A stretch of 56,231 bases of DNA from Coxiellaceae bacterium (GTDB lineage Bacteria; Pseudomonadota; Gammaproteobacteria; Coxiellales; Coxiellaceae): positions 1 through 56,231 of the forward strand of contig JARGPC010000008.1 of NCBI GenBank assembly GCA_029212885.1, in the 5' to 3' direction. A program made the translations under genes and the position numbers. The notes under the pieces are model-generated. The model saw only the letters and a program-made list of their open reading frames with translations, searched no databases and was not told where the DNA came from. Shown one piece after another: positions 36,069 to 45,883 of this stretch; position 1 is the stretch's first letter; each line of letters starts with the position of its first letter.

Positions 36069-36443
36069 GTGAAATCGAATAGACCAGTAAATCTGGACCT
36101 TACTAAGTTTAAATTTCCGCTCACTGCTATTACCTCAATTATTCATCGACTCACCGGCGTCATACTCTTTATATGTATACCGTTGTTACTGGGCTATCTT
36201 AGCTGCAGTTTGAGTTCGGCGGATAGTTTTCAAGCGGTAATGCAAAGCTTACAGACCACTTGGGGCAGACTGATCAGTTGGGTGATCGTCATGGCTATCC
36301 TTTATCACCTGGTGGCGGGCATACGTCACTTGTTTATGGATATTGGTTTTGGGGAGACTAAAAACTCCTCTAAAGTGACCGCTTACATTATGTTAATCGT
36401 ATTTATTATTTTAGCGGTATTGTCAGGAGTGTTCATATGGTAA
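36069..36443 (+). CDS. sdhC: succinate dehydrogenase cytochrome b556 subunit
   Basis: SdhC is one of two membrane anchors of complex II, binding heme b and ubiquinone. The 124-residue protein starts at GTG with the family opening RPVNLDLTKFKFPLTAITSIIHRLTGVILF (SIxHRxTG signature). Three membrane helices are visible, and the LYHLVAGIRHLFMDIG region carries the heme-ligand histidine. It overlaps sdhD by 7 bases. Confidence 0.95.
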   Translation: MKSNRPVNLDLTKFKFPLTAITSIIHRLTGVILFICIPLLLGYLSCSLSSADSFQAVMQSLQTTWGRLISWVIVMAILYHLVAGIRHLFMDIGFGETKNSSKVTAYIMLIVFIILAVLSGVFIW

Positions 36444-36781
36444 ATAGTGTTACTAACTATGGCCGAAATGGTCTAAGTGATTGGTTAGTGCAGCGCATGA
36501 CGGCGCTGATTATTGGTGTGTATTTTGTTTTTCTGTTTATCTATTTTCTTTGTCACCCTGATTTAACGTATCAGCAATGGCACGGCCTGTTTGATTATAC
36601 CATTATGCGCATTTGTACACTGCTAGTGGTGTTAAGCATATGCGCGCATGCATGGGTAGGGTTATGGACGGTATTTACAGACTATGTGAAGTGCGCCTGC
36701 TTACGTGTAACGCTTGAAGTTATATTGGTTTTATTATTGTTGACCTATGTTATTTGGGCCATCAGTATTTTGTGGAGATAG
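36437..36781 (+). CDS. sdhD: succinate dehydrogenase membrane anchor subunit
   Basis: The 114-residue second anchor of complex II has three membrane helices. The conserved DWLVQRMTALIIGVYFVFL opening and the HAWVGLWTVFTDYVK segment, with the heme/quinone-site His and the Asp-Tyr pair, are typical. It lies between sdhC (7-base overlap) and sdhA. Confidence 0.94.
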   Translation: MVNSVTNYGRNGLSDWLVQRMTALIIGVYFVFLFIYFLCHPDLTYQQWHGLFDYTIMRICTLLVVLSICAHAWVGLWTVFTDYVKCACLRVTLEVILVLLLLTYVIWAISILWR

Positions 36782-36787
36782 ACAGCG

Positions 36788-38575
36788 ATGACGGAAGAAA
36801 AAAAACAAAAAAGAAGAATTCCAACGCTAGAATTTGATGCGGTGATTATTGGTGCCGGTGGTGCTGGTATGCGTGCTGCTTTGCAATTGGCTGAAGCCAA
36901 TCAAAACGTTGCTGTGATTTCAAAAGTATTCCCTACGCGTTCACATACGGTGTCTGCGCAAGGTGGTGTTGCCGCTTCTTTGGGTAATTTAGAAGAGGAT
37001 CGTTGGACATGGCATATGTTCGATACGGTCAATGGTTCAGATTTCTTAGGTGATCAAAACGCGATTGAATATATGTGTCGTAATGCGCCACAAGCGATCT
37101 ACGAATTAGAGCACATGGGTATGCCATTTTCTCGGATTGAAGATGGTCGTATCTATCAGCGTTTCTTTGGTGGTCATACATCGCATAACGGTGGTGATGC
37201 GGTGCACAGAGCATGTGCTGCTGAAGATCGTACCGGGCATGCATTGTTACATGCGTTATATCAAGCGAACTTAAAAGCCAAAACTAAATTTTATTCCGAG
37301 TGGTATTCGATTGATTTGGTAAAAACCAAAGAAGGTCAGGTCGCTGGTGTGTTAGCGATGAATATTGAAGATGGTGAAATTGTATTCTTTAAAGCACGTG
37401 CAACGGTGTTAGCTACGGGTGGTTCAGGGCGAATTTTCCAATCAACTACTAACGCATATATTAATACTGGAGACGGTATTGGTATGGCATTGCGTGCTGG
37501 TTTCCCAGTGCAAGACATGGAGTTTTGGCAATTCCACCCAACCGGTATCGCTGGTGCGGGTGTGTTGGTGACTGAGGGTTGTCGTGGTGAAGGTGGTTAT
37601 CTATTAAATAGTGAAGGCGAGCGCTATATGGAGCGTTACTCACCACACCTTAAAGATTTAGCGTGTCGTGATATTGTGTCGCGTGCATCGACGATGGAAA
37701 TTTTAGCGGGCCGTGGTTGTGGTCCAGATAAAGATTACGTGTTGTTGAAATTGGATCACCTAGGTAAGGATGTCTTGGATAAACGCTTACCTGGAATTTG
37801 TTCGTTATCGAAGAAATTCGCTAATGCGGATCCTGTTAAAGAGCCGATTCCTGTGACACCGACTTGTCACTATATGATGGGCGGTGTGCCAACCAATTTT
37901 AACGGTCAAGTAGTGACAATTGATAAAGAAGGTAATGACGTACCGGTCGATGGTTTATATGCGGCAGGTGAATGTGCTTGTGTATCGGTGCATGGTGCTA
38001 ATCGTTTAGGAGCTAACTCATTATTGGATATTATTGTCTTTGGTCGTTCGGTAGGTATGCATTTAGCAGAGTCATTACAAAAGAATGTAATCAGTAGAAA
38101 AGATCCTCGTGAAGAAGATATTGAGCATGGTATGCGTCGTTATCATCGTTGGGAAGATCCAAAAAATAGCGAGAACCCATTTAAATTGCGTAATGCAATG
38201 AAGAAAGTCATGCAAGACAGTTTTGGTGTGTTCCGTGATGCGGGCCCAATGGCTGATGGCTTAAAAGAATTGAATGGCTTAGCTGCGAAATTAAAAAATG
38301 CTAAGTTGGGCGATCACAGTCACGAATTTAATACTGATCGTATTGAAATGTTTGAGTTAGATAACTTGATGTTGGTTGCGCAAGCGACCGCAACGTTAGC
38401 TGAGAAACGAACAGAAAGTCGTGGTGCGCATTCGCGTTATGACTTTAAAGAGCGTAATGACGATGATTGGTTAAAGCATTCATTGTATTTCGAAGACGGC
38501 AGTCTTGGGTATCGTTCGGTGAATTTTAAACCGCGCGATGTTGAAGCCATTCCATTGCAAGAAAGAAGAGAATAA
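36788..38575 (+). CDS. sdhA: succinate dehydrogenase flavoprotein subunit
   Basis: SdhA oxidises succinate to fumarate and passes electrons to covalently bound FAD. The 595-residue protein has the dinucleotide motif [14 protein letters not shown], the FAD-linking histidine in [16 protein letters not shown], the substrate region [21 protein letters not shown], the catalytic Arg region [11 protein letters not shown], and [18 protein letters not shown]. Length is normal. Confidence 0.98.
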   Translation: MTEEKKQKRRIPTLEFDAVIIGAGGAGMRAALQLAEANQNVAVISKVFPTRSHTVSAQGGVAASLGNLEEDRWTWHMFDTVNGSDFLGDQNAIEYMCRNAPQAIYELEHMGMPFSRIEDGRIYQRFFGGHTSHNGGDAVHRACAAEDRTGHALLHALYQANLKAKTKFYSEWYSIDLVKTKEGQVAGVLAMNIEDGEIVFFKARATVLATGGSGRIFQSTTNAYINTGDGIGMALRAGFPVQDMEFWQFHPTGIAGAGVLVTEGCRGEGGYLLNSEGERYMERYSPHLKDLACRDIVSRASTMEILAGRGCGPDKDYVLLKLDHLGKDVLDKRLPGICSLSKKFANADPVKEPIPVTPTCHYMMGGVPTNFNGQVVTIDKEGNDVPVDGLYAAGECACVSVHGANRLGANSLLDIIVFGRSVGMHLAESLQKNVISRKDPREEDIEHGMRRYHRWEDPKNSENPFKLRNAMKKVMQDSFGVFRDAGPMADGLKELNGLAAKLKNAKLGDHSHEFNTDRIEMFELDNLMLVAQATATLAEKRTESRGAHSRYDFKERNDDDWLKHSLYFEDGSLGYRSVNFKPRDVEAIPLQERRE

Positions 38576-38577
38576 TC

Positions 38578-39288
38578 ATGAGTGAAATGAAAGTATCGAT
38601 TTACCGTTTCGATCCGGATAAGGATAAAAAGCCTTATATGCAGGATTTCACCATTAACACCGATGATGTAAAGGGCACGATGTTACTTAATATCTTGGAG
38701 ACCTTAAAAGAGAACCAAGACCCGAGTTTGTCGTTTCGTCGCTCTTGCCGTGAAGGAGTTTGCGGATCAGATGGTATGAATATCAATGGTACTAATGGCT
38801 TGGCGTGTATTACGCAAATTCGCCAGCTGCCAAAAAAAGTAGTCATACGTCCTTTACCAGGCTTTCCTGTTATTCGTGATTTAGTGGTTGATATGAATCA
38901 ATTCTATAAGCAATACGAGCGCGCTCAGCCGTATTTGCAGAATGATGAGCCATTACCTGCACGTGAGCGCATACAATCGCAGGAAGATCGCGCTAAGTTA
39001 GATGGTTTATACGAATGTATTTTATGTGCTTGTTGTTCCAGCTCATGTCCGTCTTATTGGTGGAACCCAGACAAGTTTATTGGCCCCGCGGGTTTATTGA
39101 CCGCATATCGCTTTATTGCCGATAGTAGAGATACTCATAAGGAGTCTCGACTGGAAAACCTTAAAGACCCATTTAGTGTATTTCGTTGCCGTACAATCAT
39201 GAATTGCGCAAATGTTTGTCCAAAAGGCTTGAATCCTACTGAAGCAATACGTAAAATCCGCCGTGATATGTTAGATGAATCCGTATAA
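38578..39288 (+). CDS. sdhB: succinate dehydrogenase iron-sulfur subunit
   Basis: The 236-residue subunit carries electrons from FAD to quinone through three clusters. The [2Fe-2S] ligands are in CREGVCGSDGMNINGTNGLAC, with Asp where some families have Cys. The [4Fe-4S] and [3Fe-4S] ligands are in CILCACCSSSCP and CRTIMNCANVCPKGLNP. It starts 2 bases after sdhA. Confidence 0.98.
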   Translation: MSEMKVSIYRFDPDKDKKPYMQDFTINTDDVKGTMLLNILETLKENQDPSLSFRRSCREGVCGSDGMNINGTNGLACITQIRQLPKKVVIRPLPGFPVIRDLVVDMNQFYKQYERAQPYLQNDEPLPARERIQSQEDRAKLDGLYECILCACCSSSCPSYWWNPDKFIGPAGLLTAYRFIADSRDTHKESRLENLKDPFSVFRCRTIMNCANVCPKGLNPTEAIRKIRRDMLDESV

Positions 39289-39300
39289 ATAAGAAATGCT

Positions 39301-39327
39301 GTCATCCCGCGCTTGATGCGGGATCCA
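39301..39327. repeat. single REP-like hairpin between sdhB and sucA
   Basis: GTCATCCCGCGCTTGATGCGGGATCCA has arms ATCCCGC and GCGGGAT around a short loop. It sits in the 62-base sdhB-sucA junction, where it could adjust the relative amounts of sdh and suc mRNA. Confidence 0.8.
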
Positions 39328-39350
39328 GATATAAAAATATCAGTGGACTA

Positions 39351-42161
39351 ATGCAGAAAAAAACATTACGAGATCTTGAGCAGAGCAGCTATTTAGCTGC
39401 TGGCAATTCCTCATATTTGGAAGTGATATACGACCAATACCTAAAAGACCCGATGTCGGTTGATCAAGAATGGCGTAGCTATTTTGATACTTTACCGGAC
39501 GTTGGTGATTTTACTGGTAAAGATATTTCTGAGCTTGATATGGAGCAGCGCTTCTTAGATTTGGCACATGCACCGATGGTGTCGGGCGAAGTCAATTGTC
39601 AGCAAGAAAATGTTGATGCGTTGATTGACTGCTTTCGCCTGTATGGTCACCGCAAGTCAAAACTTGATCCATTAAATCATGTTGAAGTGGCAGCAGAGCC
39701 ACGCTTGGAGTTGGCGTATCATGGTTTATCTAATGGTGATTTATCGACGCAGTTTAATACGCGCGGTGTATTGCCTCAAGCAACGGCCAGCCTGTCTGAT
39801 ATTTATAAACGCTTAAAGGCATTGTACTGTGGTACGGTTGGTTTCGAGTTTATGCACGTTTCAGATCAGACTGAGCAAGATTGGTTGCGCGAACAAATTG
39901 AAGCTAAATTCAGTCATGCGGTTGAAGACAGGGATCGCAAAGTGCGTATTCTTGATAGCTTAACAGCAGCCGAAGGTTTAGAGCATTATTTAGATGTTAA
40001 GTATCCTGGACAAAAGCGCTTTTCAATTGAAGGTTTGGATACATTGATCCCGATGTTGAATGAGTTAACCATTAATGCGGCGCGTGCTGATATTAATGAG
40101 CTCGTCATGAGTATGGCGCATCGCGGGCGTTTAAATGTATGTGTTAATGCGGTGGGTAAGCCGCCGAAGATGTTATTTGAAGAGTATGCGGGTAAGCACG
40201 ATTATGGTATGACTACGGGTGATGTGAAATATCACTTGGGTTATTCAGCGGATATTAAGACGCATGAAGGCGTTGTACACAGTTCATTATTATTTAATCC
40301 ATCGCATCTTGATTATATTTGTCCGGTGCAGTTGGGCTCGGTGCGTGGGCGTCAAGACCGTTATGCTAATGGTAAGGCAAAGCAACAATACGCATTAGGT
40401 GTGATGATGCATGGTGATGCCGCGTTTTCTACGCAAGGTGTGAATGCTGAAGTTTTTGCTATGTCGCAAGTTCGTGCTTATAACACAGGCGGGACCGTGC
40501 ATATTGTGACGAATAACCAAATTGGTTATACCACATCAAATTTAAAAGATGCACGTTCTTCTCGATATTGCACCGATATGGCTAAAATCATTGAATCGCC
40601 GGTGATTCATGTTAATGCAGATGACCCGGAAGCGGCGATTAATGTATTAGACTTGGCTTTTGATTACCGTCAAAAGTTTGGTAAAGATGTTGTGATTGAT
40701 TTGGTTGGTTACCGTCGCTACGGTCACCAGGAGGTGGATGAACCACGAGCAACGCAACCTGTTATGTATCAAGTCATTCGTGCGCTTAAGAGTACTTGCA
40801 CCTTGTATGCAGAAAAGTTAGTGCAGCAGGGTGTTGTTACTGAAGAAGAAGTGAAAGCTAAGAGCGAAGCTTATCGTGATCGTTTAGATAAAGGTCTGGG
40901 TGTTATCGAAACCGTGCATGAAGGCATTGAAAGTGTGCATAAAGCCAATTGGACGCCTTTCTTAAATAATGATTGGCAAATGGCGGTTGATACGACGGTT
41001 GCTAAAAAGGAAGTGAAGAAATTAGCGAAGTGTATTACGACTTACCCTGAAAATTTCACCTTATTACGTCAAGTCGATGGTTTAATGAAAGCACGTAAAA
41101 AAATGGCTGATGGTGAACAGCAAATGGATTGGGGTTTTGCAGAAACCATGGCATATGCTTCTTTGGTAGATGGTGGTGTGCCTGTGCGCTTTTCTGGTGA
41201 GGATGTTCGACGTGGTACGTTCTTTCACCGTCATGCTACGCTGTTTGATCAAAACACCGGTGAAGAGTACACGCCATTAGATCATATCGATGATGAGCAA
41301 GCGGCATTCGATATTTATGATTCTGTGTTAAGTGAGTTAGGCCCGATGGGTTTTGAGTATGGTTACTCAACAGCACGGCCAGGTGCACTGGTTATCTGGG
41401 AAGCACAATTTGGGGACTTTGCTAATACCGCACAGGTAATGGTGGATCAGTTTATTAGTTCAGCTTGGCATAAGTGGAAACGTTTATCTGGATTAGTGCT
41501 GTTATTACCGCACGGTTATGAAGGCATGGGTCCTGAGCACTCATCTGCACGATTAGAGCGTTATATGCAATTGTGTGCACAAAATAATATGCAGGTCTGC
41601 GTGCCAACAACACCATCGCAAATCTTTCATTTGTTACGTCGTCAAGTGTTGCGCCCATATCGTAAGCCGTTAATTGTGATGACACCAAAGAGTTTGTTAC
41701 GCCACAAGTTGGCGGTATCACCTTTAGAAGACTTATCGTCGGGGCAGTTCCATTTGGTGATACCTGAAATTGAACCAGAGGTAATTAAGCCAAAAGACGT
41801 AAAACGCATTATATTGTGCAGTGGTAAAGTCTATTATGATTTATTAGAAAAGCGCCGTGAGAAGAAGCAAACTAATATCGCTATTATCCGTATCGAACAA
41901 TTGTATCCATTTCCTTACGATGATGTTGAAGAGGTTTTTGCGCAGTATCCTAATGCTAAGTCGATTATGTGGTGTCAAGAAGAGCCACGTAACCAGGGTG
42001 CATGGTATATCACGCGTCACCGTTTAGTGCGGTGCATGGGTGAACAACACGAATTAGATTTTTCAACGCGACCAGCTATGGCTGCACCGGCAGCAGGTTA
42101 TCCTGCGCTGAATAAACAACAACAAGAAGAGTTAGTGGATCACGCGCTAGACATTAAATAG
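39351..42161 (+). CDS. sucA: 2-oxoglutarate dehydrogenase E1 component
   Basis: SucA is the thiamine-diphosphate decarboxylase of the 2-oxoglutarate dehydrogenase complex. The 936-residue protein has the N-terminal SYLEVIYDQYLKDP segment, the diphosphate/Mg site GDAAFSTQGVNAEVFAMSQVRAYNTGGTVHIVTNNQIGYTT, VIDLVGYRRYGHQEVDEP, and the C-terminal transketolase-like pyrimidine domain with RFSGEDVRRGTFFHRHA and HGYEGMGPEHSSARLERYM. All are intact. Confidence 0.98.
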   Translation: MQKKTLRDLEQSSYLAAGNSSYLEVIYDQYLKDPMSVDQEWRSYFDTLPDVGDFTGKDISELDMEQRFLDLAHAPMVSGEVNCQQENVDALIDCFRLYGHRKSKLDPLNHVEVAAEPRLELAYHGLSNGDLSTQFNTRGVLPQATASLSDIYKRLKALYCGTVGFEFMHVSDQTEQDWLREQIEAKFSHAVEDRDRKVRILDSLTAAEGLEHYLDVKYPGQKRFSIEGLDTLIPMLNELTINAARADINELVMSMAHRGRLNVCVNAVGKPPKMLFEEYAGKHDYGMTTGDVKYHLGYSADIKTHEGVVHSSLLFNPSHLDYICPVQLGSVRGRQDRYANGKAKQQYALGVMMHGDAAFSTQGVNAEVFAMSQVRAYNTGGTVHIVTNNQIGYTTSNLKDARSSRYCTDMAKIIESPVIHVNADDPEAAINVLDLAFDYRQKFGKDVVIDLVGYRRYGHQEVDEPRATQPVMYQVIRALKSTCTLYAEKLVQQGVVTEEEVKAKSEAYRDRLDKGLGVIETVHEGIESVHKANWTPFLNNDWQMAVDTTVAKKEVKKLAKCITTYPENFTLLRQVDGLMKARKKMADGEQQMDWGFAETMAYASLVDGGVPVRFSGEDVRRGTFFHRHATLFDQNTGEEYTPLDHIDDEQAAFDIYDSVLSELGPMGFEYGYSTARPGALVIWEAQFGDFANTAQVMVDQFISSAWHKWKRLSGLVLLLPHGYEGMGPEHSSARLERYMQLCAQNNMQVCVPTTPSQIFHLLRRQVLRPYRKPLIVMTPKSLLRHKLAVSPLEDLSSGQFHLVIPEIEPEVIKPKDVKRIILCSGKVYYDLLEKRREKKQTNIAIIRIEQLYPFPYDDVEEVFAQYPNAKSIMWCQEEPRNQGAWYITRHRLVRCMGEQHELDFSTRPAMAAPAAGYPALNKQQQEELVDHALDIK

Positions 42162-42176
42162 AGAGAGACAACAGTC

Positions 42177-43409
42177 ATGACTATTGAACTTAAAGTACCA
42201 TCTTTACCTGAATCCGTTGCAGATGCGACGGTGGCTAAGATTTATAAAGCAGAAGGTGAGGCGATTGCACGTGATGAAAATTTGTTTGATTTGGAAACAG
42301 ATAAGGTGATGATTGAAGTGCCATCATCTGTAGCGGGTGTTGTTGAGAAATTATCGGTATCAGAGGGTGATACGGTAACCACCGATCAACTGATGGCTGT
42401 GATTAAAGAAGGTGCGGCACCGGCTGCAACCACAGAAGCAGCGCCAGCTAAAGAGGCTGATAGTCAGGCAGCAGCTCCAGTGACTGCAGAGGCCTCTGCG
42501 CCACAAGCCAATATGGATGAGTTAACACCAGCAGTGCGTCGTTTAGTGCAAGATAAAAATGTCGATATTAATCAAGTGACGGGTACTGGTAAGAATGGCC
42601 GTGTTACCAAACAAGATGTAGAGAGCTTTTTAGCTTCAGGTGGTTCAGCGCCTGCGCCAGCTGCGAAGAAACCGGCTGAAACATCTGCACCAGTGGCGGC
42701 AGTTGGTGGCCGTATGGAAGAGCGTGTGCCGATGTCACGTTTACGCGCACGAGTTTCTGAGCGTTTATTAGATGCGCAGCATAATGCGGCGATATTGACT
42801 ACTTTTAATGAAATCAATATGAAGCCGGTAATGGATTTGCGTAAACGTTATAAAGATTTATTTGAAAAACAGCATGACACACGTTTAGGTTTCATGTCGT
42901 TTTTTGTAAAAGCGGCGGTAGAAGCGTTACGTCGCTTCCCAGCGGCGAATGCTTTTATTGATGGTAATGATTTGATTTATCATAACTACCAAGATGTTGG
43001 TATTGCTGTAGGTACGGATCGCGGATTGGTGGTGCCAATTTTGCGTAATGCTGAATCGATGTCGATGGCAGATATTGAAAAGAATATTCGTGAATATGCA
43101 AAGCGCGCACAAACTGGCAAGTTAAGTATCGAAGAAATGACAGGTGGTACCTTTACTATAACTAATGGTGGTACTTATGGTTCGATGATGTCTACACCGA
43201 TTATTAATCCACCGCAAAGTGCGATTTTGGGTATGCACAACATTGTTGAGCGCCCAGTGGTTGAGGATGGTGAGATTGTGATCCGTCCGATGATGTATGT
43301 CGCATTGTCATATAACCACTGCATTATTGATGGTGGTACATCGGTAAGCTTCTTAGTGACGATTAAGCAATTATTAGAAGATCCAGCACGTTTATTATTG
43401 GATGTATAG
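42177..43409 (+). CDS. sucB: 2-oxoglutarate dehydrogenase E2 (dihydrolipoyl succinyltransferase)
   Basis: The 410-residue E2 has one N-terminal lipoyl domain, with the lipoylated lysine in [13 protein letters not shown] (about residue 43). An Ala/Pro/Glu linker follows, then a subunit-binding domain ([32 protein letters not shown]), a second Ala/Pro linker and the catalytic core ending in [16 protein letters not shown], with the active-site His and Asp. It transfers the succinyl group to CoA. No lpd (E3) gene lies in the window, so E3 must come from elsewhere. Confidence 0.97.
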   Translation: MTIELKVPSLPESVADATVAKIYKAEGEAIARDENLFDLETDKVMIEVPSSVAGVVEKLSVSEGDTVTTDQLMAVIKEGAAPAATTEAAPAKEADSQAAAPVTAEASAPQANMDELTPAVRRLVQDKNVDINQVTGTGKNGRVTKQDVESFLASGGSAPAPAAKKPAETSAPVAAVGGRMEERVPMSRLRARVSERLLDAQHNAAILTTFNEINMKPVMDLRKRYKDLFEKQHDTRLGFMSFFVKAAVEALRRFPAANAFIDGNDLIYHNYQDVGIAVGTDRGLVVPILRNAESMSMADIEKNIREYAKRAQTGKLSIEEMTGGTFTITNGGTYGSMMSTPIINPPQSAILGMHNIVERPVVEDGEIVIRPMMYVALSYNHCIIDGGTSVSFLVTIKQLLEDPARLLLDV

Positions 43410-43427
43410 TCACACTGAAAAATGGGG

Positions 43428-43459
43428 CAAAAGGGGTTTGTTTAAAAACCCCTTTTGCA
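43428..43459 (+). terminator. strong hairpin between sucB and sucC
   Basis: GCAAAAGGGGTTT (43428-43440) and AAACCCCTTTTGC (43447-43459) form a perfect 13-bp stem with a 6-base loop, followed by a T-rich ATTTAATTTA. It probably terminates or attenuates transcription leaving sucB, so sucCD may depend on readthrough or a separate start. Confidence 0.75.
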
Positions 43460-43488
43460 TTTAATTTAAAATAAAGAAGGTAAGAAAA

Positions 43489-44673
43489 ATGAACTTGCAT
43501 GAATATCAAGCCAAACAATTATTGCGTCAGTTTGGTGTTGCAGTACCAGACAGCGAAGTAGTTAGCAATGCTGATGAAGCAGTTGCTGCCGCAAATAAAC
43601 TAGGTGGTGATCGTTGGGTGGTAAAAGCCCAGGTGCACGCCGGTGGTCGCGGTAAAGCGGGTGGTGTGCGTTTAGTGGCTGATAAGGATGAGCTGGCTCA
43701 AGCGGTTAAAAGCATGATTGGTACGCGTTTGGTAACTTTCCAAACCGATGAGCATGGCCAACCGATTCATAAGGTGTTAGTAGAAGAGCCTTCAAATATT
43801 GCACGTGAGTTGTATTTAGGTGCGGTGATTGATCGTGCATCGCAACGTATCGTCTTTATGGCATCGACAGAAGGTGGCGTTGAGATTGAAGAAGTAGCAG
43901 ATAAGTCACCGGAGAAAATTCTAAAAGCAACTATCGATCCGATGGTGGGTATGCAACCATTTCAATGCCGTGAGTTATTTTTTAAATTAGGTTTAGATAA
44001 AAAATTACTAAAACAGTTCACGCAAATTCTACTAGGCTTGTACGACATGTTCGTAAATAGTGATTGCAGCTTGCTTGAAATTAACCCGTTAGTGGTTACT
44101 GAAGAAGGTAACTTGATTTGCTTGGATGCTAAAATTGGTATCGATGAAAATGCATTATACCGTCAACCTGAATTGCGCGCGATGCGTGATACTTCACAGG
44201 AAGATGAGCGTGAAACCCGTGCGAAGCAGTGGGAATTAAATTACGTTTCGTTGGATGGTGATATTGGTTGTATGGTAAATGGCGCTGGTTTGGCGATGGC
44301 TACCATGGATTTAATTAAGCTAAATGGTGGTAATCCAGCTAACTTCCTAGATGTCGGTGGTGGAGCAACGAAAGAACGTGTTACTGAAGCGTTTAAGATT
44401 ATTACTTCTGATCAGAACGTGAAAGGTATTTTAGTGAATATCTTCGGTGGTATTGTGCGTTGTGATTTAATTGCTGATGGTATTATTGCTGCCGTTGCTG
44501 ATGTTGGCGTTAATGTGCCAGTGGTTGTGCGTTTAGAAGGTAACAATGCTGATCTTGGTGCTAAGTTATTGGCAGACAGTGGTTTGAATATTATTCCAGC
44601 AGCAGGTTTTGCAGAAGCGGCGCAAGAGATTGTGAATCAGGTAAACGATAATAAAAAGTCGGAGGTGGCGTAA
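43489..44673 (+). CDS. sucC: succinyl-CoA synthetase beta subunit
   Basis: The 394-residue ADP-forming subunit has the ATP-grasp domain ([43 protein letters not shown]) and the CoA-ligase domain ([34 protein letters not shown]). It converts succinyl-CoA to succinate with nucleotide formation, together with SucD. GAAGGTAAG precedes the start. Stop and start overlap by 1 base with sucD. Confidence 0.98.
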   Translation: MNLHEYQAKQLLRQFGVAVPDSEVVSNADEAVAAANKLGGDRWVVKAQVHAGGRGKAGGVRLVADKDELAQAVKSMIGTRLVTFQTDEHGQPIHKVLVEEPSNIARELYLGAVIDRASQRIVFMASTEGGVEIEEVADKSPEKILKATIDPMVGMQPFQCRELFFKLGLDKKLLKQFTQILLGLYDMFVNSDCSLLEINPLVVTEEGNLICLDAKIGIDENALYRQPELRAMRDTSQEDERETRAKQWELNYVSLDGDIGCMVNGAGLAMATMDLIKLNGGNPANFLDVGGGATKERVTEAFKIITSDQNVKGILVNIFGGIVRCDLIADGIIAAVADVGVNVPVVVRLEGNNADLGAKLLADSGLNIIPAAGFAEAAQEIVNQVNDNKKSEVA

Positions 44674-45542
44674 TGAGTGTTTTAATTAATAAAGAAACCA
44701 AAGTAATCACTCAGGGTTTTACAGGTAAGAACGGTACCTTCCATACAGAGCAAGGCATTGCTTATGGCACGCAGTTTGTTGGCGGTGTAACGCCAGGTAA
44801 GGGTGGAGAAAAGCATTTAGACTTACCGGTTTTTGATAGCGTTTATGAGGCTGTTGAGCAAACGGGTGCTGATACTTCGATGATTATGGTGCCTGCGCCT
44901 TTCTGTAAAGATTCAATTATTGAAGCGATTGATGCAGGTGTTAAATTAATCATTACCATTACTGAAGGCATTCCAGAGCTGGATATGTTGCAAGTAAAGG
45001 CGTATATGCAAAACAAAGACGTGCGTATGATTGGTCCTAACTGCCCAGGTGTGATTACACCGGGTGAATGTAAAATTGGTATTATGCCAGGTAGTATTCA
45101 TCAGCCTGGTCGTGTTGGTATTGTGTCACGTTCAGGTACATTGACTTACGAAGCGGTTGCACAAACGACAGCGCTAGGTTTTGGTCAAAGTACTTGCGTT
45201 GGTATTGGTGGTGATCCGATTCCTGGTACAAACTTTATTGATGTATTGGCGATGTTCCAAGAAGATCCGCAAACTGAAGCGATTGTTATGGTCGGTGAGA
45301 TTGGTGGTTCGGCTGAGGAAGAAGCGGCTGAATTTATTAAAGCCAATGTTACCAAGCCTGTTGTGTCATACATTGCTGGTGTGACTGCACCAAAAGGTAA
45401 GCGCATGGGTCATGCTGGTGCGATTATTGCTGGTGGTAAAGGTACTGCAGCTGATAAGTTTGCAGCACTGGAAGCGGCTGGTGTGCATACGGTGCAATCA
45501 CCTGCTGAGATTGGTAAGGGTATTGCGGAAGTATTGCAATAA
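44673..45542 (+). CDS. sucD: succinyl-CoA synthetase alpha subunit
   Basis: The 289-residue subunit has the CoA-binding Rossmann segment ([23 protein letters not shown]), [19 protein letters not shown], and the phosphohistidine loop [18 protein letters not shown]. The phosphorylated histidine is the one in GHAGA. GGAGG lies just upstream in the sucC end. Confidence 0.98.
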   Translation: MSVLINKETKVITQGFTGKNGTFHTEQGIAYGTQFVGGVTPGKGGEKHLDLPVFDSVYEAVEQTGADTSMIMVPAPFCKDSIIEAIDAGVKLIITITEGIPELDMLQVKAYMQNKDVRMIGPNCPGVITPGECKIGIMPGSIHQPGRVGIVSRSGTLTYEAVAQTTALGFGQSTCVGIGGDPIPGTNFIDVLAMFQEDPQTEAIVMVGEIGGSAEEEAAEFIKANVTKPVVSYIAGVTAPKGKRMGHAGAIIAGGKGTAADKFAALEAAGVHTVQSPAEIGKGIAEVLQ

Positions 45543-45565
45543 AGCTCTTGTTACCTGCATTTGCT

Positions 45566-45658
45566 GGTTGTCATCCCGCACTTGCAGGTTGTCATCCCGC
45601 ACTTGCAGGTTGTCATTCTGGCCTCAAGTCTGTCATCCCGGCCTCCGAGCCGGGATCC
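45566..45658. repeat. REP-like cluster after sucD
   Basis: Two copies of a 21-base unit (GGTTGTCATCCCGCACTTGC plus A) are followed by a degenerate copy and then a full palindrome, CCCGGCCTCCGAGCCGGG. The last matches one arm of the pair after gltA. The cluster begins 24 bases after the sucD stop. The remainder of the 341-base gap to 45883 shows no gene. Confidence 0.85.
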
Positions 45659-45883
45659 ATTTTTTATATCAATACGTACATATTAAATTCATAAATACCC
45701 CCACCAAAAGTTCAGTCAGTTGAGAGCAAAAGACACATAAGCTTGTGATTTTTTGTCATAAAAAATGATTTATGCTAGTATATAGTGGTATTTCTTTCAT
45801 AGAAAACCATAAAAAATTTCGCGCAGTAGGAAGTGGGTTAAAGGAGGCATCTTTGAGTTGTTAGTGCAACGAATGAGGTGTAG

